DNA of 64,000 nucleotides, taken from Mycobacterium sp. DL. Its GTDB lineage: Bacteria; Actinomycetota; Actinomycetes; Mycobacteriales; Mycobacteriaceae. The position numbers were made by a program, and so were the translations under genes. Location of the stretch: the NCBI RefSeq assembly GCF_039729195.1, contig NZ_CP155796.1:2418001-2482000 (forward strand). Direction: 5' to 3'. The notes below the pieces were generated by a model, which searched no databases, was not told where the DNA came from, and was given only the letters and a program-made list of their open reading frames with translations. Positions 8,241 through 16,393 of the stretch are shown here, piece after piece (position 1 is the stretch's first letter; each line of letters begins with the position of its first letter).

Positions 8241-9333
8241 GCGTCACCTCCAGCCGGCGGTACAGGTAGTAGGCCGCGCACGCGCCCTCGGACGAGACCA
8301 TGGTGGCGCCCAACGGGTTCCGCGGTGTGCACGATGTGCCGAACGCCGAACATTCGTGCGGCTTGATCAGGCCCTGCAGCACCTCGCCCGACCGGCACAC
8401 CGCCGACTCCTCGGTGTGGATGTCGGTGACCGCGAACCGGTGCTCGGCGTCGAAGTCGCGGTACTCCGCGGACAGCCGCCAGCCGCTCGACGGGATCACC
8501 CCGATGCCGCGCCAGGCCCGGTCCGTCACGTCGAACACATCGAGCAGCATCGCCTTTGCAGGGGCGTTGCCTTCGGCCCGCACCGCACGTGGGTACGCGT
8601 TCTCCATCTCATGTCGCCCGGACTCCAGTTGCAGCACGGTGCGCCGGATACCCTCGAGGATGTCCAGTGGCTCGAAGCCGGTGACCACGATCGGAACGGC
8701 ATATCTGTCGCACAAAGGCGGGTATTCGGCGGTACCCATCACAGAGCAGACATGGCCTGCGGCCAGGAACGCCTGCACCCGGCAGGTCGGAGACTCCATG
8801 ATCGCCGCGATGGCGGGCGGGACGAGCACGTGCGATACCAGAAGCGAGAAGTTCCTGATGCCAAGACGTTTGGCTTGATACACCGTCATCGCGTTGGCGG
8901 GGGCGGTGGTCTCGAAACCGATCCCGAAGAACACCACCTGCTTGCCGGGATTGTCCTTGGCGATGGTGAGTGCATCCAGCGGTGAATAGACCACCCGCAC
9001 GTCGCCGCCCTCGCTCTTGATCCGGAACAGGTCCTTGCCGCTGCCCGGAACCCGCAGCATGTCACCGAACGAACAGAAGATCACGTCGGGCCGGGACGCG
9101 ATTTCCAGCGCTTTGTCGATGATCTCCAACGGCGTCACGCACACCGGGCAGCCCGGGCCGTGAATCATCTCGATCTCATCGGGCAGCAGCTGGTCGATGC
9201 CATGCCGGATGATCGAATGGGTTTGTCCACCACAGACTTCCATGATGGCCCACCGCCTACTGGTCGCCGCCCGGATTTGATCGAGTAGCTTTCCCGCCAG
9301 TTCAGGATCGCTGAACTCGTCCAGATACTTCAT
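8233..9333 (-). CDS. hypD: Hydrogenase maturation factor HypD
   Basis: A 366-aa protein with the HypD iron-sulfur and catalytic motifs: [10 protein letters not shown] near residue 33, [11 protein letters not shown] about residue 80, [10 protein letters not shown] in the middle, and cysteines near the C-terminus ([21 protein letters not shown]). HypD carries a [4Fe-4S] cluster and, with HypC, builds the Fe(CN)2CO unit. It overlaps hypC by 4 bases (ATGA) and hypE by 8, so the three are translationally coupled. Confidence 0.97.
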   Translation of the reverse strand: MKYLDEFSDPELAGKLLDQIRAATSRRWAIMEVCGGQTHSIIRHGIDQLLPDEIEMIHGPGCPVCVTPLEIIDKALEIASRPDVIFCSFGDMLRVPGSGKDLFRIKSEGGDVRVVYSPLDALTIAKDNPGKQVVFFGIGFETTAPANAMTVYQAKRLGIRNFSLLVSHVLVPPAIAAIMESPTCRVQAFLAAGHVCSVMGTAEYPPLCDRYAVPIVVTGFEPLDILEGIRRTVLQLESGRHEMENAYPRAVRAEGNAPAKAMLLDVFDVTDRAWRGIGVIPSSGWRLSAEYRDFDAEHRFAVTDIHTEESAVCRSGEVLQGLIKPHECSAFGTSCTPRNPLGATMVSSEGACAAYYLYRRLEVTHA

Positions 9334-9629
9334 CGCGTCACCTCAGGATTGGTCAGGCCCGCCTGCTGCGCGGCCAGGTCGAACCCGTCGCCGAATTCCT
9401 CCCGGAGCACCCCGAGACGCTCGAACTCGGCCAGAGTCTGGATCGCGGATTCCTCGTCGAGACGCTGAATCGCGAACCCGACATGGACCACCACGTATTC
9501 GCCCACCCGGGCGTCGGGTATGTACTCCAGGCAGACGTCCTTTTGGACGCCGCCGAAGTCGACAACCGACATCAGCGTGCCGTCGCGGTCCACCAACCGC
9601 AGAATCTTTCCCGGTACGGCCAGGCACAT
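9330..9629 (-). CDS. hypC: Hydrogenase maturation chaperone HypC (first copy, adjoining hypD)
   Basis: A 99-aa HypC/HupF/HoxL-family protein starting MCLAVPGKI; the Cys after Met is the Fe-binding residue of the family. The OB-fold core runs to [18 protein letters not shown]. The C-terminal extension of about 25 residues is longer than in the second copy in this cluster. The gene is coupled to hypD by an ATGA overlap, as expected for the HypC-HypD complex. A GGAGAA-like ribosome site lies just upstream of the ATG. Confidence 0.95.
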   Translation of the reverse strand: MCLAVPGKILRLVDRDGTLMSVVDFGGVQKDVCLEYIPDARVGEYVVVHVGFAIQRLDEESAIQTLAEFERLGVLREEFGDGFDLAAQQAGLTNPEVTR

Positions 9630-9647
9630 GAGACGTTCTCCTTTCTG

Positions 9648-11939
9648 CTACCCCGAGGTTCCGACCATGATCTGTCCCAGCGCGATGCCGCCATCGTTGG
9701 GCGGTACCCGACGATGGGTGATGACCTCGAAACCGTTGTCGCGCAGAGCTGTGATCGAGTTCTCCAGGAGCAAGGCGTTCTGGAACACGCCGCCCGACAA
9801 GGCGACCGTCGCGCCTTCGGTCGCGAACTCTGCGGTGAGAGAGACGATCAACCGGGCGACGGCGGCGTGGAACCGGGCGCCGATCACGCCGCAGGAAACT
9901 CCGGTGCGCACATCGTCGACGACGGCGTTCAGGAGCGGTGCGGGATCGATCAGCGCGGTGGCGCCGGGTGCGAAGTCGATAAGGAAGCGGTACTGCAGCC
10001 CGCCCGGATCCGCGCCTCGCGACAGGCCTTCCAGTTCGATGGCCGCCTGTGCTTCGTAGTCCACCACCTGGCGGACCCCGGCCAGCGCGGCCACCGCATC
10101 GAACAGCCTGCCCATGCTGGAGGTCGGGGCACAGCCCAACCCGGTCTCGAGTTGATGCAGCAGTACGGCGGTCTCGTCCGGCGGGCAGGCACGAACAGGT
10201 GGCAGGTCGTCGGCCCACGGCACACCGGCGGCCCACAGGTGTGCCATGGCCATGCGGTAGGGTCGGAGCACACTCACGTCCCCGCCCGGCAGGGGAACGT
10301 ATTTCATGTGCGCGATCCGTTGGAAGCCCTTGTAGTCGGCGAGCAGGACCTCACCGCCCCAGACCGCGCCGTCGGTCCCGTAACCGGTGCCGTCGAACGC
10401 GAAGCCGAGCACCTGCCCGGAACCGTCCAGACCGTGTTCGGCCATCACCGCCGCGATGTGGGCGTGGTGGTGTTGAACGGTGCGCACCGGCCGGCCATCG
10501 GCGTGGCGGTGCGCCCAGGAAGTGGACCGGTATCGGGGATGCGCGTCGGCGACCAGGATCTCCGGTCGCACTCCTGTCAGCGCACCGAGGTGGGCTGTCG
10601 CCGCGCCGAACGCAGACAGGGTGGCGAGGTCGTCCATGTCGCCGATGTGCTGGCTCAGCCACGCATACCGGCCCTCGGCGAGCCCCATGGTGTTCTTCAG
10701 ATCCGCGCCGACCGCGAGTGTCGGGGGCACGGACACCGGCAGCGCGATCGGCAGGGGTGCATACCCGCGCGAGCGCCGGATCGGCAGTTCGACGCCGCTC
10801 ACCACCCGTACCACCGAGTCGTCGCACGGCACCAGGATCGGCCGATCGTGCAGCAGCCAACCGTCGGCCAGATCCGAAAGGCGTTCTGCCGCATCATCAT
10901 CGCGATAGCAGATCGGTTCACCACCGCGGTTTCCGGATGTCATCACCAAGGTGGCGGGCCCCGGTTCGTCACCGGGAAGCCCGAACAGCAGTGTGTGCAG
11001 CGGGGCGTAGGCCAGCATCACGCCCAGATCAGGATTGTGTGGCGCCACCGAGTCGGCGACCGGGGCGTCCGGTGACCGGACTGCCAGTACGATCGGTCGC
11101 TGCGTACCCGACAACAGTCGCTGCGCGGCCCCGTCGAAGACACACAGCGTGCGCGCCGCCGGCAGATCCGCAACCATCACGGCAAAGGGCTTGTCTCCGC
11201 GCTGTTTACGGCGGCGCAGCTCAGACACCGCAATGTCGTTCGCGGCGTCGCATGCCAGGTGGTAGCCCCCGATCCCCTTGACCGCCAGGATGCCGCCGTC
11301 CCGCAGCAATCGCCGGGCGCGTCGCAGGCCGTCCTCGCCGTCCGTGCGTCGGTGCCGTCGGTCTCTGTAGGACAGGCGCGGGCCGCAGTTCGGGCAGCAC
11401 ACCGGTTGGGCGTGGAACCGGCGGTCGGTCGGATCGGTGTACTCCGCCGCGCAGTCCGCGCACATCGGGAAGCCGGCCATGGTGGTGTTGGCGCGGTCGT
11501 AGGGCACCCCGGCGATGAGCGTGAAGCGCGGACCGCAGTTCGTGCAGTTGACGAAGGCGTGCCGGTATCGACGGTTCGACGGGTCGTGCTGTTCCGCCCG
11601 GCAATCCGCGCACATCGCCACATCGGGGGAGACGAGGGTGCGACCGCCGCCCGAACGGGACGTGTCCTCGATCCGGAAGCCGGTGCCGCCGATAGTCGGA
11701 ATGTTCTGGACATCAACAGCTTCGATGACTGCCAGCGGGGGCGGGTCAGCACGCAGCAGGTCGAGAAAACCGTCGACATCGTCTGGATCGCCCTCGACCT
11801 CGATCACGGCACCGGAACTGTCGTTGCGCACCGTGCCGGACAGGCCGGCCGCCGCGGCGGTGGTGTACACGAAGGGCCGGAATCCGACACCCTGGACCAC
11901 ACCGCTCACGCCGATCCGCCGCCGGCATCGGCCCGTCAC
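9648..11939 (-). CDS. hypF: Carbamoyltransferase HypF
   Basis: A 763-aa full-length HypF. Domains in order are an N-terminal acylphosphatase-like domain (GVVQGVGFRPFVYTTA), two zinc-finger motifs with CxxC pairs (MCADCRAE, CTNCGPRF, MCADCAAEY, CCPNCGPRL at about residues 105-180), a YrdC-like domain (GGILAVKGIGGYHLACDA), and a Kae1-like carbamoyltransferase domain (QHHHAHIAAVMAEHG, FAFDGTGYGTDG). It makes carbamoyl-AMP and transfers the carbamoyl group to the HypE C-terminal Cys. Its start overlaps the upstream second hypC stop (ATGA). Confidence 0.97.
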   Translation of the reverse strand: MTGRCRRRIGVSGVVQGVGFRPFVYTTAAAAGLSGTVRNDSSGAVIEVEGDPDDVDGFLDLLRADPPPLAVIEAVDVQNIPTIGGTGFRIEDTSRSGGGRTLVSPDVAMCADCRAEQHDPSNRRYRHAFVNCTNCGPRFTLIAGVPYDRANTTMAGFPMCADCAAEYTDPTDRRFHAQPVCCPNCGPRLSYRDRRHRRTDGEDGLRRARRLLRDGGILAVKGIGGYHLACDAANDIAVSELRRRKQRGDKPFAVMVADLPAARTLCVFDGAAQRLLSGTQRPIVLAVRSPDAPVADSVAPHNPDLGVMLAYAPLHTLLFGLPGDEPGPATLVMTSGNRGGEPICYRDDDAAERLSDLADGWLLHDRPILVPCDDSVVRVVSGVELPIRRSRGYAPLPIALPVSVPPTLAVGADLKNTMGLAEGRYAWLSQHIGDMDDLATLSAFGAATAHLGALTGVRPEILVADAHPRYRSTSWAHRHADGRPVRTVQHHHAHIAAVMAEHGLDGSGQVLGFAFDGTGYGTDGAVWGGEVLLADYKGFQRIAHMKYVPLPGGDVSVLRPYRMAMAHLWAAGVPWADDLPPVRACPPDETAVLLHQLETGLGCAPTSSMGRLFDAVAALAGVRQVVDYEAQAAIELEGLSRGADPGGLQYRFLIDFAPGATALIDPAPLLNAVVDDVRTGVSCGVIGARFHAAVARLIVSLTAEFATEGATVALSGGVFQNALLLENSITALRDNGFEVITHRRVPPNDGGIALGQIMVGTSG

Positions 11940-12178
11940 GGCGAGTCCCCGCTGCCCATCAACTTCAGGCCGGCCAACGCAGCATCCGCCCCCGCTTCGT
12001 CGGTCTTCTCCACGACGAAGCCCATGTGGATGACAACCCAGTCGCCTGCCTCGAATGTCTCCCCGGGCAGCATGCCGATGTTGACCTTGCGCGCCTCACC
12101 TGCGACGTCGACGAGGGCGAGTTGACCGCCGTAACCGTCGAGCAGGTGCAGGACCCGTCCGGGAATCCCCAGGCACAT
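11936..12178 (-). CDS. hypC: HypC/HupF-family chaperone, second copy
   Basis: An 80-aa protein starting MCLGIPGRVLHLLDG with the family Cys2. It has the conserved DVAGEARKVNIGMLPGE and GDWVVIHMGFVVEKTDE elements. It clearly differs from the hypC copy beside hypD. Two HypC-type proteins in one locus are common in [NiFe]-hydrogenase systems: one partners HypD, the other escorts the large-subunit precursor (HypC/HupF division). Which copy does which is inferred from position. It overlaps hypF by 4 bases and follows the protease gene by 3 bases. Confidence 0.93.
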   Translation of the reverse strand: MCLGIPGRVLHLLDGYGGQLALVDVAGEARKVNIGMLPGETFEAGDWVVIHMGFVVEKTDEAGADAALAGLKLMGSGDSP

Positions 12179-12181
12179 CGC

Positions 12182-12670
12182 TCAGCCCTCCCGTGCCGTG
12201 GTGCGTGCCGACAGCCCAGCCACCACGTTCATGACCTCGCGGACCGCGGCGGGAACTGCGGATGCAACGGCGTCGGAAAGGCCGATGTGCTCCTCGATAC
12301 AGACCACTTCGCAACCGATCACCACGGTGTAGGGCGGGCTGCCGCCGAGTGCGTTGAGGCTTGCGAACACTGCTGCTGGATCCATCGCATGGGCATCGAG
12401 ACCGGTTGCCGCCGAGAGGCTCCCATGATCGGCCTCGAAGACGTGCACGGCGCCGGGTGTACCGCGATCCGGTATCGCATCGACGAGCACCAGCGCGTCG
12501 TACCCGTCGAGCAGGTCGTACGCCAGGTGCATGCCCCGGATACCGTAATCGGTTGCACGCACTGCCGGGTCGCTGAGGAGTGGCGCGACATGGCGCAACA
12601 CCTCGGGTCCGAAACCGTCGTCGCCGAGGAAGATGTTGCCGATACCGGCTACCAGCGTGGTGGGCTTGAT
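12182..12670 (-). CDS. Hydrogenase maturation endopeptidase (HyaD/HycI family), non-canonical start
   Basis: The frame encodes a complete HybD-type nickel-dependent protease: LVAGIGN, FLGDDGFGPEV with the Ni-binding Glu, then ALVLVDAIPDRGTPG and a central Asp/His region. The family trims the C-terminus of the large subunit after nickel insertion. No ATG, GTG or TTG occurs between the upstream in-frame stop and the GIGN motif. The first canonical codon, GTG at 12601, lies after the motif and would give a broken protein. The best start is ATC at 12670, which has GAGG at a 5-base spacing; CTG at 12655 is an alternative. With ATC the product is 162 aa. Confidence 0.85.
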   Translation of the reverse strand: MKPTTLVAGIGNIFLGDDGFGPEVLRHVAPLLSDPAVRATDYGIRGMHLAYDLLDGYDALVLVDAIPDRGTPGAVHVFEADHGSLSAATGLDAHAMDPAAVFASLNALGGSPPYTVVIGCEVVCIEEHIGLSDAVASAVPAAVREVMNVVAGLSARTTAREG

Positions 12671-12683
12671 GTCTGCCTCGCTG

Positions 12684-12803
12684 CTACATCCGGCGCATCT
12701 TCAGATAACGCTTGGCATCCGGTACCGACCGCACACCAACCATCACGGCCACCACGACGACCACTGCCACAACTCCCGTGGCGATCCAGCCGACTACCTC
12801 CAT
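12684..12803 (-). CDS. Small single-span membrane peptide (DUF6893-like), 39 aa
   Basis: A 39-codon ORF with the sequence start MEVVGWIATGVVAVVVVVAV and end SVPDAKRYLKMRRM. One hydrophobic helix covers about residues 4-25, followed by a short basic tail. It lies between the 452-aa unknown and the protease, 13 bases before the proposed protease start and overlapping the 3' end of the upstream gene by 10 bases. A Shine-Dalgarno (GGAAAGGAG) lies 6 bases before the ATG. I believe similar peptides are annotated as DUF6893 in actinobacterial hydrogenase loci. A membrane anchor or assembly role is inferred. Confidence 0.8.
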   Translation of the reverse strand: MEVVGWIATGVVAVVVVVAVMVGVRSVPDAKRYLKMRRM

Positions 12804-14152
12804 CTCGAACTCCTTTCCGGGCTGAGATCCTGCGTTTCGAGAGGTTCCACTTCGTCAGGTGCGAAGTACAGGTAGCGGCCGTACCACTCGTGCAGGTCGG
12901 CAGCCGGGTCGTCCTCGATCACCACGCCGACGTGAGTTTCTCCGTCGACGGTCTCGTGCACCGCCGTCACCCGCGCGACGCGGTCCCTGTAGAACAGATC
13001 CTGCGCGTCGGCGCGCCGGGTGGGCCGCAGCCGAACACGGGTGCCTGCGCTCACCCGGATTCCGTTCACCAGCACGGCGTCCACCCCGGGGTTGACGGCG
13101 TTGTCCGCCATCGGGTCCCACCAGTCGACGCCGTCGGGGATTTCGGGGATCAGCCCCGGATCGGCAACGTGGGCATGCGGATCGCGCAGCACACCGTGCA
13201 GGTTGAGCAGGGCCTCGGCCGACATCGTGTCGCACCGGTCGATGATCTGGGCTGCCAGCGGATCGGTGGCGCGGGCCTGGGCCTTCTCCTCATCGGTCAT
13301 CGTCATGATCCGCAGCGTGAGTATCTCGTCGATCTCGCACGAGTCGAAGAGCGCGCCGTCGCTCTGTTCCGCGATCTCGGGATGGTCGTACAGGATGATC
13401 GGCGAGATCAGCATCAGGTCGGTGGCATCAGCAGGTCCGGCCAGCACCGGGAAGCAGCGGTGGCGTCGGCACCGTGACACCGCGTCGATGGCCTCGGGTG
13501 GGGGTTCGAGTAGCGAGACGAATTGTCCACCGTGCACTTCGGTGAGCACATGGGTGCCGATCAGGGACATCGCGATCGCGTCGTCCTTGTCGTCTGCGGG
13601 TGGGGAGATATTGCGCACCGCCATACGCACCCGGATCAGCCCGTCGTCGGGTTCGGCCGACAGCGTCACCTCGGCGCGGAGTTCGCGCCTGGTCCTCAGC
13701 AGTCGCCCGCCGTCGATGGTCTCGATCTCTTCGGTACGCGGTACCGCCAGCGGGAGTCTCGGCGTGTCAGCCAGTGCGGCGACGCTGAAGGGACCGAACG
13801 GGATCTCGTGTTCGACGGCTTCGTCCCACGTGAGCCACGATCGGTCACCGCTGACGATTTCACCGACCGGCTCGAAACGACCATCGCCGGTGGCCCGTTC
13901 GACCGCCCGATGCTGCAGCTGCAGGAAACGGACCACAACAGACAGCGCCGCCGTATCGCCCGGTCGCACCAGCACGTCCGCCCAGAGGCCGTCGTTCTCG
14001 CCGATGCCACGCTGTTCGGCATCCTGCGGACCGAGCACCCCGAACTGCCAGCGGGACTGGTTCTTCGCCGACGTCGCGCGGTAGGGGTAGAGCAGATAGC
14101 CCTCGTAGAGGACGGCGTCGGCGACCGCGCGGGCCCGGTCCCAATTCGTCAT
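12794..14152 (-). CDS. Conserved hydrogenase-cluster protein of unknown function, 452 aa
   Basis: A large soluble protein beginning MTNWDRARAVADAVLYEGYL. Visible features are an Arg/Cys-rich patch in the middle (SRCRRHRCFPVLAGP) and a C-terminal block of about 80 residues (VLVNGIRVSAGTRVRLRP to GRYLYFAPDEVEPL) that looks like a small beta-barrel. I recognise no catalytic signature. It overlaps the upstream DUF6084 gene by 4 bases (ATGA) and is followed by the 39-aa peptide gene. The longer frame to 14485 is a shadow of the neighbour. A role in assembling or docking the hydrogenase is inferred from tight coupling. Confidence 0.85.
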   Translation of the reverse strand: MTNWDRARAVADAVLYEGYLLYPYRATSAKNQSRWQFGVLGPQDAEQRGIGENDGLWADVLVRPGDTAALSVVVRFLQLQHRAVERATGDGRFEPVGEIVSGDRSWLTWDEAVEHEIPFGPFSVAALADTPRLPLAVPRTEEIETIDGGRLLRTRRELRAEVTLSAEPDDGLIRVRMAVRNISPPADDKDDAIAMSLIGTHVLTEVHGGQFVSLLEPPPEAIDAVSRCRRHRCFPVLAGPADATDLMLISPIILYDHPEIAEQSDGALFDSCEIDEILTLRIMTMTDEEKAQARATDPLAAQIIDRCDTMSAEALLNLHGVLRDPHAHVADPGLIPEIPDGVDWWDPMADNAVNPGVDAVLVNGIRVSAGTRVRLRPTRRADAQDLFYRDRVARVTAVHETVDGETHVGVVIEDDPAADLHEWYGRYLYFAPDEVEPLETQDLSPERSSRWR

Positions 14153-14802
14153 TGCACGTCCTCGCTCGACCGGGCGAGCAGCGACATGATGGCCTCGTCC
14201 TGCGACAGCAGCCCGTGGGTCGACCTGTAGTGGGCGAGCGCGTCGACGGTACTGCGGTCCAGCCGTAGCCAGCCGGTGTTCGGGAAGTGCTGCTGCATCA
14301 GGTCGCGCCACACCGACACCGGCATGTCGTAGCGGTCCTCTCGGTCCCACGGCACCTGCTGGACGGAGAAGCCACGGGTGCCCTGCACAAAAACCGTTCC
14401 GCTGAAGAGGAACTGCAACGCAACGGTGCCATCGCGCAGGGCGTGCAGATACTTCGCCGACGACACCTCGAAGTCGTACGTGCACTCCAGCGGCATTCCT
14501 ATCTGGGTGACTCCGGTGAATCCCTGCACCATGGCGGTCGTGTGCTGCCAGAGGAAGGTGTGCTGCGTGGTGGCCCAGCGCTCCCGCGTGCCGAACAGGT
14601 CGGTCAGGCCCGCGGCCTCCGCGTCGGAGTAGGTGCGCCGAATCGGGTCGATCCGCACCTGGCAGCGCAGCGCGATCGCGTGGATCGGGTCGTCGCCGAC
14701 TGCGGCGATGCCGACCCTTGCCGTCAGGACCGGGGTCACCGCGTACGGTTCGGGCGCCACTCCCAGCACTGCGAACGTCACCGAGGTCGCCGGCCCGGTC
14801 AT
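14149..14802 (-). CDS. DUF6084 family hydrogenase-cluster protein
   Basis: A 217-aa soluble protein starting MTGPATSVTFAVLGVAPEPY. Key stretches are HAIALRCQVRIDPIRRTYS, the aromatic-rich segment ERWATTQHTFLWQHTTAMVQ, and DMPVSVWRDLMQQHFPNTGW. I assign it to DUF6084, known from actinobacterial hydrogenase loci and without assigned function. The ATG at 14802 is chosen because it overlaps the DUF5947 stop (ATGA); the in-frame codons further upstream lie inside DUF5947. Strand-rich predicted structure and no metal ligands are apparent. Confidence 0.8.
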   Translation of the reverse strand: MTGPATSVTFAVLGVAPEPYAVTPVLTARVGIAAVGDDPIHAIALRCQVRIDPIRRTYSDAEAAGLTDLFGTRERWATTQHTFLWQHTTAMVQGFTGVTQIGMPLECTYDFEVSSAKYLHALRDGTVALQFLFSGTVFVQGTRGFSVQQVPWDREDRYDMPVSVWRDLMQQHFPNTGWLRLDRSTVDALAHYRSTHGLLSQDEAIMSLLARSSEDVQ

Positions 14803-15437
14803 CGGACCATCACCTTGCTCCGGTCGGCGACGGTCTGGAAGAAGTCGTCCATGTACCGGCGCGCGTCCTGCCCGCCGTCGAAGCCGCGCCACAGCAGCCG
14901 GAGCCGGCCGACGAACTCATAGCAGGCGTCGATGGGCAGGAGATGGCAGACGGGCGGCGCGTCCTGCTGGTCGGGGACCCGCACCAGCAGAGCCTCGGTG
15001 TCTTCGGCCAGGGTGTCGACCCGGGGGTCGGCAGCGCGAAGGTCGTTCCAGGACTCCAGATCCAGTTCAGATTCGGTGGCCCCTGCGGGGCCGGGATAGA
15101 AGGCGACCGTCCGGTCGAGGTGGGAGTTGCGGAAGAAGAAGGCGAGTCCGACCGGAATCTGCAGGGCCTCCCACCGGCGGCGGTCGAGCGCGAAACCCGG
15201 GAACGCCAGGTAGCGGTCCGGCACTGCGCGATACCGCAGGGTGGCTTGCCGGTCGGTGAACAGCAGATAGCAGCCACGGCAGACGCACATCAGTTGGCGG
15301 CCCTCGACGTTGACCACATGCCGGTGGTCGTCGGCGATCTGTTCGGCGCACATCTCGCAGGATTCCCCAGCCGGGCGCGGTGCCGCCCGGTTGGCGCGGA
15401 TGCGGGCCAGGACGTCGTAGGCGCTCCCGGAGGTCAT
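14799..15437 (-). CDS. DUF5947 family protein with zinc-ribbon-like cysteines
   Basis: A 212-aa protein. An N-terminal four-cysteine motif (C27-x2-C30 and C53-x2-C56, with another Cys at 51) looks like a zinc ribbon or a metal site. It is followed by RAVPDRYLAFPGFALDRRRW and GLAFFFRNSHLDRTVAFYPG, the DUF5947 core. The C-terminal part includes CYEFVGRLRLLWRGFDGG. It starts on the last base of the upstream NifU/Rieske-like gene stop codon (TGATG) and overlaps DUF6084 by 4 bases. Function unknown; family membership and context suggest a hydrogenase-specific accessory. Confidence 0.82.
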   Translation of the reverse strand: MTSGSAYDVLARIRANRAAPRPAGESCEMCAEQIADDHRHVVNVEGRQLMCVCRGCYLLFTDRQATLRYRAVPDRYLAFPGFALDRRRWEALQIPVGLAFFFRNSHLDRTVAFYPGPAGATESELDLESWNDLRAADPRVDTLAEDTEALLVRVPDQQDAPPVCHLLPIDACYEFVGRLRLLWRGFDGGQDARRYMDDFFQTVADRSKVMVR

Positions 15438-16390
15438 CAGGCCACACTCTCCGCCGACGCGCTCGGGAGTGCCATCGACAGCACGCCGTCACGCAGTAGC
15501 ACCGGAATCGGGTCCAGGTGCTGGGCACTCCCGGTGATTTCGTCGGCCGACGCCCCGGCGTGCACGACGTCGAAGTGCGCGTGGCAGCGGGGGCACCGCA
15601 ACACCACATCGGCCGAGGCCAGCCGGCGGTGCAGGACCGCGCCTGCGAGCGACTCGCGGCAACCGGCGCAGCGGTCCCGGTAGGCGTACACGTCATCGCC
15701 CACACGGCAGGCGAGCACCGTCATCCCGGCCACGTGGAAACCGCCGACTTCACCGGGGACCAGCTCGGCCAGGGCGGGGACCGGATGCCACACGGCGGGT
15801 ACATGCCGAACCGCGTGCACATGATCCAGCAGCGAGGCGGCCGGAATCACCGCGGCCGTGGGATCCTCCTCGTGCGGGACGACTTCAATGGACGAGATCT
15901 CGGGCGCTGCGGCCCGCACCGCGTCCTCGACCGCCAGTTCCAAGGTGACCGCCGACGAAGGGCAGCTCTTGCAGCTGCCGGAGAACCGCAGGCGCACGGC
16001 GAAGTTCCCTGGCTCTCCCTCGACACTGAGCAAGTGCACGTCGCCGCCGTGCGACCCGAGGTAGGGCCTCACGGAGTCCAGCGCGTCGGTGATGCGGCGT
16101 TCCACGGGATGCGGGTGCAGGCCGTGCACGAGAAGCAGACTGGCGATCAGGTCGTCGGCAACGAGTTCGTCGGCTATCGCGGGGCTCGCCCGAACCGCGA
16201 GCCCCAACAGCCTTTCCAGCCCGGCGCCGTAGAGATCGGTGATTTCGCGTACCAGTTGCTCGGCGCGTTCGCGCGCGACGGCGCCGCCCGACGATGTCGC
16301 GTCGAGCAGCGCCTGTATCCGATCGCCCGCCGTGCGCCATTGCGCATCCGCCGCGGATTCGTCCGGGTGTGACGATCCAGACGGGCCCAT
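15437..16390 (-). CDS. NifU-like/Rieske-like fusion protein
   Basis: A 317-aa two-domain protein. Residues about 95-175 are a NifU C-terminal-type Fe-S scaffold with the motif GSCKSCPSS (C140, C143). Residues about 195-315 resemble a Rieske-type ferredoxin, but the cysteine pattern is unusual: C241-x2-C244 and C266-x2-C269 followed by H270 and H272. A classical Rieske site would show CxH and CxxH, so this may be a variant cluster or a zinc site. It follows hhyL by 3 bases. Likely roles are Fe-S delivery to the small subunit or electron transfer away from it; both are inferred. Confidence 0.85.
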   Translation of the reverse strand: MGPSGSSHPDESAADAQWRTAGDRIQALLDATSSGGAVARERAEQLVREITDLYGAGLERLLGLAVRASPAIADELVADDLIASLLLVHGLHPHPVERRITDALDSVRPYLGSHGGDVHLLSVEGEPGNFAVRLRFSGSCKSCPSSAVTLELAVEDAVRAAAPEISSIEVVPHEEDPTAAVIPAASLLDHVHAVRHVPAVWHPVPALAELVPGEVGGFHVAGMTVLACRVGDDVYAYRDRCAGCRESLAGAVLHRRLASADVVLRCPRCHAHFDVVHAGASADEITGSAQHLDPIPVLLRDGVLSMALPSASAESVA

Positions 16391-16393
16391 CCG

